The notes under the pieces are model-generated. The model had not been told where the DNA came from and did no database searches. It saw only the letters and a list, made by a program, of their open reading frames with translations. This document shows, one piece after another, positions 46,388 through 59,162 of a stretch of 64,000 bases of DNA. Location: the NCBI GenBank assembly GCA_033297205.1, contig MU859239.1, positions 1 to 64,000 of the forward strand, read 5' to 3'. Numbering within the stretch: position 1 is the stretch's first letter; every line of letters starts with the position of its first letter. The stretch comes from Pseudoneurospora amorphoporcata (lineage: Eukaryota; Ascomycota; Sordariomycetes; Sordariales; Sordariaceae). Both the position numbers and the translations under genes were made by a program.

Positions 46388-48846
46388 ATGGCGGACAAGG
46401 AAGCTACCATGTATGTGATCGACCTGGGCAAGCCCATGGCGGACTGTCATAATGGACGCGACGAATCCGACCTCGATTTCGGCATGCGCTACATCTGGGA
46501 CAAGATCTCGACCACCGTGGCCGCCAGCCGCAAGACCTGGAACGTAGGCGTCGTGGGCCTCAACACCGATGAGACCGACAACAACGAAAATAGGGAAGAA
46601 TACCAGGGCTACGAAAACATATCGGTGCTCCAGGAGCTTGGGCCTATGAGCATGACTTCTCTAAGAGCCCTAAAGAGCCAGATCGAGCCGTCCAGTACTT
46701 CCAGCGCGGACGCTATCTCGGCAATTGTGGTTGCCCTCAGGATGATCCAAGTCTTCACTAAGAAGTTGAAGTATAAGCGAAAGATTATCCTTGTGACGAA
46801 CGGGGAGTCGCCTATTGATGATCATCAATCTGAAGAGGTAGCGGCCATGCTCAACGATGTGGGGACAGAGCTTGTAGTAATGTGAGTGTTCGGCTTCCAC
46901 TGGAGAGCCTCTGTTGCAAGTGCTCGATCGTTGACCATCAGGTAGCGGCATTGATTTCGACGATGCCGAGTATGGTTTCAAAGAGGAAGACAAGACACAA
47001 CACAAGGTACGGCGAACACCACATAGCGGCAAATAAAAAATACTGACTTTTTTCAGGCCGAAAACGAGAGAATCCTCAAGACGTTGGTTGACCTTTGTGA
47101 GAACGGCGTGTTCGGAACCATGGCCCAAGCAGTGGAAGAGCTCGCCATTCCCCGAATCAAGACTGTCAGGCCTTTCAAGGCATACGATGGCCCCTTGACA
47201 CTCGGAGATCCTCAGAAATACCCGAGCGCTCTGAGTATTCAAGTTGAGCGCTACTTCAAGACCAAGCGAGCAACACCTCCATCAGCAAGCAATGTTGCCA
47301 TCCCTAACGGACCCTCCCAGACACAAGGTCGGGATGATGACACGCCAATGGGTGGTGTAGACTTTCAGGCAGTCAAGCAACTACGCACATACAGAGTTGA
47401 TGATCCCAAGGCAGCAGGAGGGAAGAAGGACGTCGACATGGATGACCTTGCCAAGGCATATCAGTATGGCAGGACCGTAGTCCCCTTTAGCACGAGCGAG
47501 GAGGACTACGTAAAATATGAGACAACGAAGAGTTTCACCATCATTGGCTTCGTTCCCATGAGCAGCGTACGTCATGTTTGGATTTTGTCCCTATGACGAC
47601 GATCGCTAACGGACATACGCATAGTGCGAACCGTTCTTGAACATGGGAGAGACAGGCCTCATTGTTGCTCAGAAGGTCAACGAGGAAGCGGAGCTCGGTC
47701 TATCGGCTCTCATTCATGCTTTACATGAGCTTGAGTCCTATGCGGTGGCCAGGTATGTCTCGAAAGACAAAGCGCAGCCGCAAATCCTTCTTCTCAAGCC
47801 AAACCCGGCAATCGAAGACGATGTTGAGTGCTTGTACGATGTCCCACTGCCGTTTGCGGAGGACGTCAGGAGTTACCAGTTCCCTCCGTTGGACAAGGTG
47901 TTGACCATTACGGGCAACATACTCACGGAACATCGCCTTCTGCCCAACGATAATTTACAACAGGCGATGAGCGACTATGTCGACGCAATGGACTTGACCG
48001 AATTCGGGCAAGACGACGATGGGTAAGTGAAGTACTCTGTTCCAGTTTGGTCTCTTGACACCCATGCTAACCGAACGACAGAAACCCAGCGGAGTACGCA
48101 CCCATCGAGGACCTGTATAACCCCGTCATCCACCACATGAACCAAGCGATCCGCAACCGCGCTGTGAACCCCGACGCTCCTCTGCCACCCGTAGCCGATA
48201 TCCTCACACGCTTCACACATCCGCCTGAACCTTTGATAGCTAAGGCCAAGCCCGAGATCGACGGATTGATAAAAGCAGCAGAGGTCAAGAAGGTTCCACC
48301 AAAGGTACAAGGCAAACACGGCAGGAAAGACACCGTCAAGCCCCTCTCTGGGCTGGACATCGATGCCCTCCTCGGAGAGACCCGACCGCGAGCGAAGAAG
48401 ACTCCCATATCCACGGAAAACGCGATTCCCGAATTCAAGCAGATCTTGGAAACAGCGGAAGACGACGAAACGGTCGAAACGGCCGCCAAGCAGATGGGCG
48501 ATATCATCTGCAAGCTTATCAGCGACAGCTTTGCGGATGTCCTATATCCCAGAGCTGCTGAGAACCTTCGGGTGATGAGGGAGGAACTTATTAGCATGGA
48601 GGTCCCGACGCTTTACAACACGTATCTCATGGGGCTCAAAGAAAGCTTGCTTTCGGACGAGTTGAACGGGGATCGAAGGGAGATGTGGTTTAGGTGGGTT
48701 GTTGGAGGGCGTTTGGGGTTGATCACGCAGGGTGAATCTGAGGTGTCGGAAGTTAGTGAGGAGGAAGCGAAAGCTGTAAGTTCGACATGGAGATTTACCC
48801 GATCAGTTGATATTGAGCTAATACTTTGCACTAGTTTTTGAAATGA
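46388..48846 (+). CDS. ku80: ATP-dependent DNA helicase II subunit 2 (Ku80)
   Basis: With Ku70 it forms the ring that binds double-strand break ends for non-homologous end joining and acts at telomeres in the nucleus. Six exons: 46388-46881, 46946-47006, 47057-47566, 47625-48022, 48082-48775 and 48835-48846, giving 722 aa, close to other fungal Ku80 proteins. The N-terminal von Willebrand-A-like domain opens with MADKEATMYVIDLGKPM and includes KRKIILVTNGE and GIDFDDAEYGFKEED. The Ku beta-barrel follows (YQYGRTVVPFSTSEED, SFTIIGFVPMSSCEPF, ELGLSALIHALHELESYAVA, QILLLKPN). The C-terminal Ku80-specific helical domain (EFKQILETAEDDETVETAAKQM, then EELISMEVPTLYNTYLMGLK) follows a linker. The final 12-bp exon (FLK-stop) is a proposal; without that splice the protein ends CTSF. 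Confidence 0.95.
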
Positions 48847-50233
48847 GTTGACTTGTATCACCTATGGTCGAAGTTGAAGGACCACGATTCTGCAGCGGGC
48901 TGCTGGAAGGGACTTGGGAATCTCGAACGTAGGTACACTTTGCGATTGGATTCCTACCACATTAGGACGACACGAAAGCGGAGGCATGAATCTTCCAGAA
49001 GGAGGTGCAAGTCAAGCTACACAAAGTCCTATGTTGTGGTACGATAGATTCATAGTATGGGGCTTACCGCTTTGCTGCCCAACGTCTCATTGTCCAATGG
49101 TTTAGGCGTGCTGATTTGGCCAATACGCCCATTGCATGTCAGGACTTTTGGAGAAGATATTGTTCAACGAGATGCAAGCCAATGTATTCACACAGCATAT
49201 TTTTTTTTGGGAGTTCTTTGGTGGTTCGTCTTTTTTTTGTGACTGATTTGTTTACTTTCGTTGCTCCCCGAGTTCCCCCAACTTTGGTCCAGATGCACAG
49301 TGCCAATTCTGTGACTATTCAGGCATACCTAATAACAACGACTCCGACTTACCCAACCGTTTGCAAAATTTGGATCTCTCCATCTCATCACGCGCAGTCA
49401 TTTTGCTTTTGATTTAGTCTGGAAGACAAACCTAGGGAATCGTCTTTTCCTTTTCAAGGAAACGTTCATTTATCCTCTTGCAAAGCGGGGTATCGTTCCT
49501 TTGTGAGCTTTGCAGTGGGGTCAGCTGTAGGCCTCAAATCGTCACCACCTCAACGGGCACTTGGGATTTTATTTACTTGTCCGTGCTCGCTTCTTCCACT
49601 TTCATCCCTTTGTAGATTCTGGAACACCCACCCGCACTCGCACCTTCCGCGTTGGCTGTAAGTACCGCTAAAGACCATAATCCACTCGACAATGGAAGTG
49701 CCTAAAATTCGTTTTCATCAACCAACCATCTGACAAAATAGGTTTCGGATGAGAAGTTTGTACAGCACCCGTCGCTTCCTTCCCATTCACTCCTATTGTT
49801 TTTGCCTAGGATCGGTCATGAAGAAGTATTGATATTTCACTCGCTCACCTCTTCTCTCAAACTTTCACTCTTCCACCGTGAACCACTTCTGCGCAAATCC
49901 CCCGTCCAGCAACAACACAACACCTAGCGAAACGATTGCGCGCACAAGCCACCTTGGAATCAAGCGTCGCTCCCTTATATCTTACACCCAAAGTTGTACC
50001 CTTCGACACGTAAGTAACGAATCGTGGAAAAAACATCGAGCTTGGAATCCCCCATCCGCCTTTGAAAATTGCCTTTCCCGATCGGCCTCCCTTCATATTA
50101 CTGGCCCTGTCGCCATACCCCGAGAGACCAAGATCGGAAAGAACCGTCAGTGTCGACACTGAGTTTTGCTCTCAGTTTGCGGTCAACGCTAACCGATCTG
50201 TAGTCACTCCTACGCGGAATATCATTCGCCATC
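48847..50233. other. Intergenic region
   Basis: Region between KU80 and the exonuclease gene. No coding frame has support. T-rich runs lie near 49200-49235. The last 300 bp form the promoter and leader of 50234. Confidence 0.5.
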
Positions 50234-52258
50234 ATGGAGGACGAGGAGTTCATGCAACAGCTGCGGAACCTGACCTGCCAAACCGTGGACTGGAGCGGTT
50301 TCGATCCTTCAAAGTGGCGCGACGAAGATATCGACTGGAACATTAGTGATGACTCCAAGGGTGAGAATGACGACGGGTATGCATCCGACGCCTCTATCCT
50401 CAGCGTCCGCCACCTGGATCCTTCCAAGGTCAAACCTTCGACACGCCCTACGCAGTTGCGCGTCGAGGACGTGGCCAATCAGGTGGAAGAGTATCGCGAT
50501 GCTTCGGACTTGGAGAACACCAGATGGCCGGAGGTCAGCGCAAAGCAGGGTGAACACGATCCCATCACAGAACTCTTCACCCCCTGGAGAATGGTTCAGG
50601 AGTATCCCAACCTGTTTGTTGGCAAGCGCAATGGCCAGAGGGTGAGTCAAATCCATGTGGCAAGAATGATTGTGACGCTAACTGTTCATTCCTTAAGGCT
50701 CGACATCTTTTTACGCTCGAGGAGCTACACGAGAATCGCATTTGGGATCTGTAAGTCCTTGAGGCCCCACCGGGGTTGCTTACATGACAGTATGGTAACA
50801 TATTCCAGGTTCTATCTATATCGACCGTCTAACGAGGGCAACAAAAGCCCCATCATCTTTGTCCCAACCTACCAGATGCAACACCTGCTCAACGTCATAA
50901 ACCGAAAACTCGACGTAGAGTTCACATTTCCTCGCGGACATCAAGACTTGTTCGCCATGCCGTTTGGGCAGAGTAACACAGCGAAACCGCGCTTCCTTGG
51001 CCGTTCCACGTCTGCCCAGGAATGGAGCCAGCTTACGAAGAATGTCCCCGCGCGTAAACCCGGAGACATGTCGGAAAAGGCACCCTTCCTTGCCAAACAG
51101 GAGCTAACCCGCCGCTTGCAGAGCATCTTCTCACCCCAAGAAAAGGGCAAGAAGAACAAGAACAACCAGTACAAACGATCCAATCTCCACCGTACTTGGG
51201 GAAAAAATGTCAAGAGGGTTCAGCGGTATCTTGGTCTCCGCCGCAAAGTTCAATCCATCCCGGAAGGGCCATTCACCCCGCTGGATCTCACCCAGCCTAC
51301 TGGCATCGAGCCGGAGAAGTCGGTCGTATTTGTGGCGATTGATCTTGAGGCTTATGAACTGGACCAAAGCATGATCACCGAGGTTGGCCTGGCGATTCTT
51401 GATACCGCGGAAATCGCAAATGTTGCTCCTGGAGAAGGCAGGAAGAACTGGTTTGACCTCATCAAAGCAAGGCATATCCGCGCCAAGGAGTTTTCATGGG
51501 CCCAGAACCACAGGCATGTCCAAGGCCGTGCTGAGTACTTCGATTTTGGGTATGTGTTGCGCCGTTCCCTGATGCCTCCCTGGTCCCTTACTCGTCAGAA
51601 ACGCAACCGCTAACAACGTCCAGCGAGAGCGAGTTCATCGAGGTCGCAAAGATTGCCAGCGTCCTGAAAGAGACCATCGAAGTCAAATACTCTGCGGGCG
51701 GTGATGGAGCAAAGCGCCCTGTGGTCCTCGTATTCCACGACCAATCTGCAGATCTCAAATACATCCGCATGCTTGGATATGACGTGGCCAGCGCGGACAA
51801 CATCCTGGAGGTAGTCGACACTCGCGAGATGTACCAATACCTCAGCCGCTCCAACAACGCCACCAAGCTTTCGAACGTTTGCGGTTATCTCGACATCCCG
51901 TGGAAGAACATGCACAACGCCGGCAACGACGCGGTGTATACTCTGCAGGCTATGATCGGCTTGGCCATTGAAATGCGCCAGAAGAGCTTGAAGAGGGCTG
52001 CTGTGAAGGCGCAAAAGGCGGAGAGCGGGTAAGTCGTGAAACCAAATGTCACAGGCCGGACGAGATGCTAATTCTTCATGTTCCTTTAGCAATGAGGGCT
52101 ATGTTACCTATTCTGAGTTCACCGAGAAGAAGGACGACATCGATGAGGGTTGGGTCAGCAGCGGAGAGCAGACTGATGGTGGCGAGCCTACCTATGTTTC
52201 GGAGAGCCCCGCACCTAAACCCGCCCATGAGACACCGGGTGAGGATTGGGAGTTGTAA
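50234..52258 (+). CDS. DEDDh 3'-5' exonuclease domain protein (Gfd2/YDR514C-like; QIP candidate)
   Basis: Five exons: 50234-50641, 50698-50750, 50809-51549, 51624-52028 and 52090-52258, giving 591 aa. Residues 1-130 are acidic and probably disordered. A basic linker (KGKKNKNNQYKRSN) precedes the nuclease domain. All DEDDh residues are visible: D332 and E334 in FVAIDLEAYE, D440 in VFHDQSADLKYI, and H498 with D503 in MHNAGNDAVYTLQ. Also typical of the family are ITEVGLAILDT, the RHV-G stretch and FDFGESEFIEVAK. Members include yeast Gfd2, tied to mRNA export, and Neurospora QIP, an exonuclease that removes the passenger strand of Argonaute-bound siRNA. Length and domain place resemble QIP, but I cannot separate paralogues by eye. 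Confidence 0.85.
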
Positions 52259-53118
52259 TGGTGGTGATACCATTGGATTTTCACCATCACTACCCAGCCT
52301 GGCGGGTGTTTCGAGAAGGAACTGACAGGTAACAAAGAGTGCAAGCAAGGCCAACCGAAGGGGGGGAAGCAGGCAAGAAAGGTGAAACGGACCAGCTCCA
52401 GTCAGAGCGAACATCGAATCAACACTGGCGGACTCCTCAGTAGGCCCACTAGTCTACGGCGTCAGGCATGTATACTAGCGGAGGATACCCGAAACCACTC
52501 AATCTCGTGGTACATAAGACGGTGATCTTGATGGTGCAAATGTTTTATTTTACAATGGGTATGTGATCCTTCTTCGTGTGAAAAACGTACATAGCCTCCT
52601 TCTTTTTCCATCCAAGCCACCCGCAAAAGCCAAAAATCCGTTAACGCCAATGCTATGAAGAAAATATGTGTTTTTGTACTGTACAATGAGGGGATAACAC
52701 TGAGCCGTACCGTAGGCTGAGGAAGTCCGTGGTTCAGGACCGGTGCGCAGTGGTGAGGCGTCGCAACAGAATGAGGTTACGTTCGGCGGAAACTCCTTAA
52801 CGCAACCGTCTCATGGTTCAGACATGATGAGATGCTGCAGTGCCTGTGATCGAGCACTAGAGCTACCCTCCGCTGGCATCCCGACCATGTCGTTATCGAT
52901 GGCTAGAGCCAAAGGTGTACATCTGCCCGCTCAGCTCACCAAGACGACACTGGTATCCTATCGTCGAATAAGGACAGACCCAAGTTGGAGAGTGGTGTAA
53001 GGATGTCTGTATTGTTCGTGTAAGAGCCCCCTTGAGTTCCCTCGTCTCGTCTTGTCAAGGTCGAGCAGATTATCGCATCGAATCGAATGGGTACCGATCA
53101 GATCGATCATGTTGGAAC
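52259..53118. other. Convergent intergenic region
   Basis: 3' ends of the exonuclease and PAM18 genes face each other here. No supported gene or repeat. Confidence 0.5.
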
Positions 53119-53873
53119 TTAGACGGTCTTCTCCAAAAACTCCTTGGCCTCGTTGACCTTGGTGGCCAGGTAAGGGCTGCCGCCGCGATCGGGATGGTTG
53201 AGGAGCATAAGGGTGCGGTGGGCCTTGCGGATCTTGTCCTTGGTGACGGTGCGCTCACTGTTTGTTGGAGAGGGGTCGTTAGTTACTGTTCCATTGACTT
53301 GGCACTACCTAGGGGAGGCTGTAGAACGTTGCGTAGATGCGTGTACATGCGTGTACATGTGTGTATATGGATGGGAGGCGTATGTGTGAGGTGAGGATGG
53401 AGATGATATGGTAGACGAGCAGGCGGGCCGTGAGGGAAGAAGCAGGAAGGGAAGACAGAGGCATAGATAGATACCAGTGACAAAGATGACAACAGGGAGA
53501 ACAACATACTTGAGAGAGAGAATCAACGAGGCCTCCTTCTTGTTCATCCGCGGCTCGAAACCACCCTTGTAGAAAGCCTTGCCGAGGGCACCAACGCCGC
53601 CGCGCGAGCGGCGCCATGCTACGAGACCGGCGCGACCCTGTTATTGTAGGAGTATCGTTAGTGATGATTTCTTTCTCCTCTGCCAGGATTATCAATGACA
53701 AAAGTGTTTCTGTTGGCGGAGTTGGTCGAGCATAGAGGGCTGTTATAGAATGCAATCGATGCCTGCCGGTGGATGCGAGATCCATTCGCGAGAGTTGCGC
53801 CGGGACGGGAGTTGGTAGGACTCACCAGGAAAGCAGCGACGGCAACGCCGGCGCCAATAGCTACTGCTGACAT
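53119..53873 (-). CDS. pam18: Mitochondrial import motor J-protein Pam18/Tim14
   Basis: Inner-membrane J-protein that stimulates the ATPase of mtHsp70 at the TIM23 channel during matrix protein import. Three exons: 53873-53826, 53637-53510 and 53257-53119, giving 104 aa. The N-terminus (MSAVAIGAGVAVAAFLGRAG) is the membrane span. WRRSRGGVGALGKAFYKGGF is the conserved matrix-side segment. The J domain starts at MNKKEASLILSL and has the HPD triad at residues 80-82 in LLNHPDRGGSPYLATKVNEA, ending EFLEKTV. It is slightly shorter than yeast Pam18 because it lacks the intermembrane-space extension, as in many filamentous fungi. The introns are long for this window (188 and 252 bp). Confidence 0.95.
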
Positions 53874-54836
53874 TTTAATGTGGGGGTTGTTTTTGGGTTG
53901 TATTAGGTATATGGGAGTCGGTTGGCGTTGACGTCGTCCGGGGACTGAGCTGTCGTCGGTGAGTGATGATCGAGTGCGGATGGGTGGGTTGGACTTGGAG
54001 GGCTGGCCCGGCGTATGTACGGATACACGGGTGGAATGGGATGGATGATGGAGTTCGGTGATGCGAGGGACGGGACGGCGAGCGAACTTTTTTGCCGGCA
54101 GTGGCAACGTATCAGCCTTCTTTTGGCAGGCGTTTTATCGGCATTCCCGCATGTTTGACGGCAGGCAAAGGGACAACCTTGAGCGCTGCCAAGTATTTGA
54201 GCGGGGATATGTATCTAAAGTTGGCTCTAACTCGGTTTGTTGCATTAGAAAGCCCCCTACACCATGAACTATCACCACTGTCGTCGCCGTCCGCTTACAC
54301 TGGGCTATGTGTCATCAAGCACTGCTCGAACAGTTCACAATTTCCGCATAATGGATCGCCGGTTTCGCCCCGACCATATACAAGTTAGTGTCGATGGCTC
54401 CGTGAAAGTGAATGTTATGCATCAACCCCACATAACAGGTGAAAAAAAAAAAGTGTTCTGGAAAAGGAGGAGGACCTTTAACACTTCAACAGAGCCCCAT
54501 CACAGCTTTTTCTGATATCGCTGAACAGCTCTGGCTCTTCCCGCCCATATGACGGCATCATAGTCCAGATTTCTCTTAACACTTGCCTGCTTGAGGAGAC
54601 TACTTGTAAGGGGGTATCATTGCCCATCATCCAGCATACCAATCGGCTCCTCCTGCTTCCTGCTTGTAACGATGTGCATGAGCTTTGCTTGTACATCGTT
54701 TTCCACCTCCCTCCCAAACTCCTTTTTAATTAGTGAAACGAAACGTAAACAGAACCAGAACCATTACCACCCATATCATCATGCATATCCCTTCGTCCGC
54801 CTTTTTCAGCACACTCTCATATCATGAGGGCAGCTT
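53874..54836. other. Intergenic region
   Basis: Between the PAM18 start and the 3' end of the DUF3602 gene. There is a GC-rich promoter part near PAM18 and a poly-A run (54441-54450). No gene was recognised. Confidence 0.5.
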
Positions 54837-55505
54837 TCAAGGCTCAGCAGACACCAACCTCTCATGCTTCAGCTCAAACTTGGCATGATACGCTGGTCTC
54901 GGCATCGCCAACCCGGCCTCCACATCCTGCAACACTCTCGCGTTAAGATCTTCAATCATCTTGCGCTGCTGCTCTGGGTCCATCCGATGCTGAGCTGATC
55001 GCGCCGCGTTGTCGCTGTAGTTGCCCGCGCCGCCGCGCCCGCTCAGCCGACCGGAGAGGTTCGGCCGCTGGATGCTCGCCGTCACGACGCGCGTCAGCTC
55101 CTCGAGCTCGGCCTCCTTTTCCTCCTCCTGCTGCGCGGCGGCGGCCGCGTCGGTTGCCGAGGCGTCGTAGAAGTTCCCCGCGCCGCCGCGACCGCCGGCT
55201 CGCGAGCTGCCGAGACTGGTCTGCGCGGTGATGGAGCGCTCGAGCGTCGTTGGCGAGGGGGAACCGGAACCGGAAGACTTCTTTTGCGCTTCGAGATCCT
55301 GTGATGGGCTTTTGAGTATGACGAACACAAAGGGAGAGATGGGTCAAAACAAAATGAGACAAGTTTTGTCCGATTTTTTGTGTGTTATGATGGAGAAAAA
55401 AAGTACACTTACAGCAGCTGCCTTTTCGGCATCTTCAACGTCCTTCTTACTATACCAATTCCCCGCACCTCCGCGGCCCACTCTGCGGAAGACTTCCGAC
55501 GACAT
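54837..55505 (-). CDS. Par32-like DUF3602 protein
   Basis: Two exons, 55505-55413 and 55298-54837 (114-bp intron), give 184 aa. Three copies of the DUF3602 signature GRGGAGN(F/Y/W) are present: RRVGRGGAGNWYSKKD, AGGRGGAGNFYDAS and SGRGGAGNYSDN. Between them lies a Glu-rich helical stretch (QQEEEKEAELEELTRVV), and the C-terminus reads PRPAYHAKFELKHERL. In yeast Par32 is phosphorylated after TORC1 inhibition and inhibits ammonium transporters through such repeats; whether that role holds here is inference. An open frame extends upstream of the chosen ATG, but MSSEVFRRVGRGG begins right at the first repeat as in related proteins. Confidence 0.88.
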
Positions 55506-57849
55506 TTCCGGTCCGAGCAACGGGAACGGCTGGGAGGTGAAAGATAAATCGGGAGTGGTACGAAAGTACAAGCGCTCGGTAGGTTCAGGGCCCAACAACA
55601 GCAACAGGCCAACAGGAGTCCTTGGAACAACAAAAGGGTGGTAGTAGCGAGAGTGTAGGTTGGTTCGTGACAAGAAAAAAAGCTTGTTTGTTATGCCGCG
55701 GCCAGGGTGTAACAAGTTTCAGGGAGGCAGAGCGTTGATCGAGAGACGAGCGGCGCACAGTCGGGATTGAAGATCCCATTGCTTGTACGGGACTTTATTG
55801 CGGGGTTGTTGGTTTTTTCACTTGTGACCTGCCCTGGAACTTCAAAGGACGTTGCAGAAGGCGAGTAAAAGGGCAAAGGAAAGAAAAACATCGAGCTGAC
55901 AGTGTGACAGGAATTCCTCGAGCATACAATAATCCATGCAAATCCCACGACATTTGCCAATGCCATAACCAATCCGTCTTATTCATCTCCAAAGTCCTTA
56001 TCAGAACACCAGAGGCCTGTATGGAGCATCACTAGATCCAGCAGCGCAACTAGAGAGGTACGGACGGACTAATCGTCTTGTCCTGCGGGTTTTAGTGGAC
56101 TGCTGTCAGCGAGCCTTTCTTCTTTCTGACGAGCAAACGACTTCTTAAGTTTTAACCGACTTGAAAGGAAACCTCTAAGGCATCACATGCGGCATGAAAC
56201 AGCTAGACGAATCCGAGAAACTTCAGTTGGGGGAACGCAGTGTGGAAGTACCCCGTGCTATTATCGTCAAATCTTCGACGGCGTCCGCGGTATTTGTCTG
56301 GCCCATTCCATGGGCTCCTCGCGTGATGCCCGTGGGAACAGGAACTACTGCGTACAACAACGCCATGCCACTCGGCGGATGTAGCTATCCTTCCACATAG
56401 TATCGCTACGCGACCTCTCGACAACCAAGTTCTTAACATTGAAGCCTCAATGTTCTTGTTTGGCCGTCAGGGTACCGCAGATTCGGACAGTGGTCTGCCT
56501 CGGGTTGGTCATGTCGATCAATCATTTAATGGCTTCGGCACCTCCCGGTTCCCGTCAACCGTTGTGCAAGCACATGATCCGTTATTCGCTTGGTTCTTCA
56601 TTTTTCCCTCAACATTCAGTCCTCTCTTGCTGTTTTACAGGGAGTCTAAATGAAATGCTGCGTTTTTGATCAGCTCGAAACCATACATCGCTATTGCCTC
56701 TCCGGTTATGCATCCAGCACGGGGCGCCAAAACGGCAATGTATAAGTCTAGACCCCTGGTGTTGATGCAGGTACAAACCGACCACGGAATTTTTTCCATA
56801 CATATCAACAAGCTTTTGTTGTCAGATAGTGAATTGACAGGACGTTTGTCACTCACCCCGTGCTGTCGTCTACAAAGACCATTGGTTCTGGAACCAGAAG
56901 TTTGCTTTGTGTTCTTGTTCTTTCTCCAACGTGGTCGAGTCAAATCCCAAGTTCCCTACCTAGTGTGATGCCTGGAGCCCAACTTGAACGACACTTGTTC
57001 AAGTGTTCAACCGTAGACGTGCGGGGTAAAAAGTTGCGCGAGTCTTCTCACTTCCTGCTTGGTGAGGGGCTCAGGAGCCGAGGACGAACTGTTAAACGAT
57101 CAGCATTTGTCCGTGTACAGGGGGCAGTACAGCAAGTGTTTGGAATGCTGCTTCCTCACCATGGAGGGCAAGTGTGATGCTGATCACTGAGACGTTTCCA
57201 TGCTAATATTGGGACAATTTCAGGTACGGACCCCGATCGATACAAGCACCTCAACGAAGAGTGAAGGGAAAACAGCAGAGAATCGCAGAAGCCAAATTCG
57301 GAGCCAAAACAAGTTTCTTGAATCCGACTCCGACCACACCGAGCAGCCGGAGATCAAGCCGCCGCCGATCTCCTCACATGCCGAAGAAGGTTTCCAGCCG
57401 CCCGCCGGACCGTCACAATACATAGACCCCGCCATCGTTGTCGGAACCAGGAACATCAACAAACATAACCCACCGGAGACTTCGCTGTCAACATACTATA
57501 TTCGAGGACGAAGTTATTCCTCGAAAAGCCGGCATTTTCCCCGTCAGCCCCGTCAATGAGGAGTTGGTCGAGTCGGATGGAGAACTGTGCCTCCACTTGC
57601 CGTGTTTCTGCCATCTTGGAACCCTTGCTAGGAGGATTGGATACTTGGTCAGCTGTCCGTCAACTCCCAGCCGTTTCGGCCATTCAACGTCATCTCGTTC
57701 TCCATCGTTCCACGCTCGGAAGCAAGCCGCCAGGGACGCTTGACACGTCTCCAGTTGCTCTCCATTCGCTGCATGAATGTGGTTTTTGCTGCTAGCATTC
57801 ACCGTCAAGGTAGGTAAGGTAGGGACCATTTTTGAGGATTGCAACACAG
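55506..57849. other. Intergenic region at the edge of the core
   Basis: Promoter of the DUF3602 gene, then about 2 kb without a recognised gene. One stretch deserves note: TGCTAATATTGGGACAATTT then CAG at about 57202-57222 looks like an intron 3' end. It is followed by an open frame to 57559 with protein-like, charged composition (KTAENRRSQIRSQNKFLESD). No partner exon was found, so it may be a relic or an unrecognised gene's last exon. Confidence 0.4.
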
Positions 57850-58546
57850 AACCTCGGAGCCCTTGACTTTTTTTTTTTCCATTTTGTACTGGGACAAAGT
57901 AGAGGTATTTAGAGGTTTTGTAGGGGGGGTGGTAAACCGTTGTACAATCGTATATGTATGATCAAATGCTTAAACTGTTCAAAATATTTAAATGTTTAGT
58001 AAGGAGGTTTAAAATTTTAGGCTGTTGATCTTGGTAAGTAGTTAAAAGTATTTTGCTAGTTAACTATATAATAGTTAATAATATAAAGAAATTAATGAAC
58101 TTACTATTAAATTGAGCAGCAGTTTGTTTAGTTGATAATTAGATAGACTAATAATTAAGTATTTAAATTACTTCATATATTAATAATTAAAATAAACAAC
58201 TATTAATTTAATAATGTATTAATATATTTTACCGTTAATTCTTATAATTAATAATAGTATTTAGAGTAGAAAATATAAACTTTATTAAAGAAAGTTTATT
58301 AATTTGAATAATAATTAATACAACTAATAATTTAATTAGTTATTGATATTAATAATAATTAATATTATTAATGATTAATATATTTAATTGCTGATACATT
58401 TATTTATTAATAGATTTAATTAAAAATTTTATGAATTATTAAAAATATTCATAGTTTAATAAAGAAATAGTTAAATATATTAATAGATAGGAAGGTTTCT
58501 AATTAATATAATTAATAGTATAAAGGATAAATTATTGTTTAATTAA
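57850..58546. other. Start of the extremely AT-rich right flank
   Basis: Composition collapses to TTAATA-type sequence with almost no C or G from about 57950. No coding frame is visible. It looks like old, saturated RIP of a repeat, or of a heterochromatic or subtelomeric block. Confidence 0.6.
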
Positions 58547-58986
58547 GAGCGACTCTACTCGCACGTTGATGAAACTCTATTCGCACGTGGATCTACTTTT
58601 ACTTTTCTAACTATAACTCAGTCAAACCTTAGTGTATAAAACCAAAAGTAGTACCAAATTACTTGTCAATTTTTGACAGATTTTTTGGAGGTATGTACTA
58701 AATCTATAACCTTAAGCATTACTTAAATACTACTTTCTTATACTTTTAGATATTTAAGTTTCTTAATTTTTTAGTTAGAAAAGCTTTTCTTCCTTACACT
58801 TTCTATGGGCTACTAAGCATATATAGTGTTTTTAGAGGCGGTGTTATATAAAGAAAAAAATAAGAAAAAATATCATATACTTTTCACCTCCTTATATAAT
58901 TTTTTAGTACCTTAAAAAAGACATTAAACGTTACTTTTTCCTCAACGTGCGAATAGAGTTTTATCAACGTGCGAGTAGAGTCTCCC
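58547..58986. mobile_element. Inverted-repeat element A (440 bp)
   Basis: Terminal inverted repeats of about 43 bp: the left arm begins GAGCGACTCTACTCGCACG, the right arm (reverse complement) GGGAGACTCTACTCGCACG. Each arm carries the motif CTCTACTCGCACG and, 22 bp further in, CTCTATTCGCACG. Outside the arms are TTAATTAA (58539-58546) and TTAAATAA (58987-58994), an 8-bp target duplication with one mismatch. The interior has no open frame, so the element is non-autonomous. It shares its terminal design with 60006-60757 and 62705-63289. Confidence 0.85.
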
Positions 58987-59162
58987 TTAAATAATGTTGG
59001 TCTTAATATAAAGATTATATTATTTATATATTTATGACGGAGTTACGGGTCTATGTTATACTATAAAAGTATAAAGAATATATATATAGGTAATATATAC
59101 TATAAGTATAAGCTTTATATTTTTGGTTTATTGAATTTGAATTTATTTGTTTAAATAACCGT
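58987..59162. other. AT-rich spacer
   Basis: AT-rich DNA between element A and the LTR-like segment. Nothing recognisable. Confidence 0.5.
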
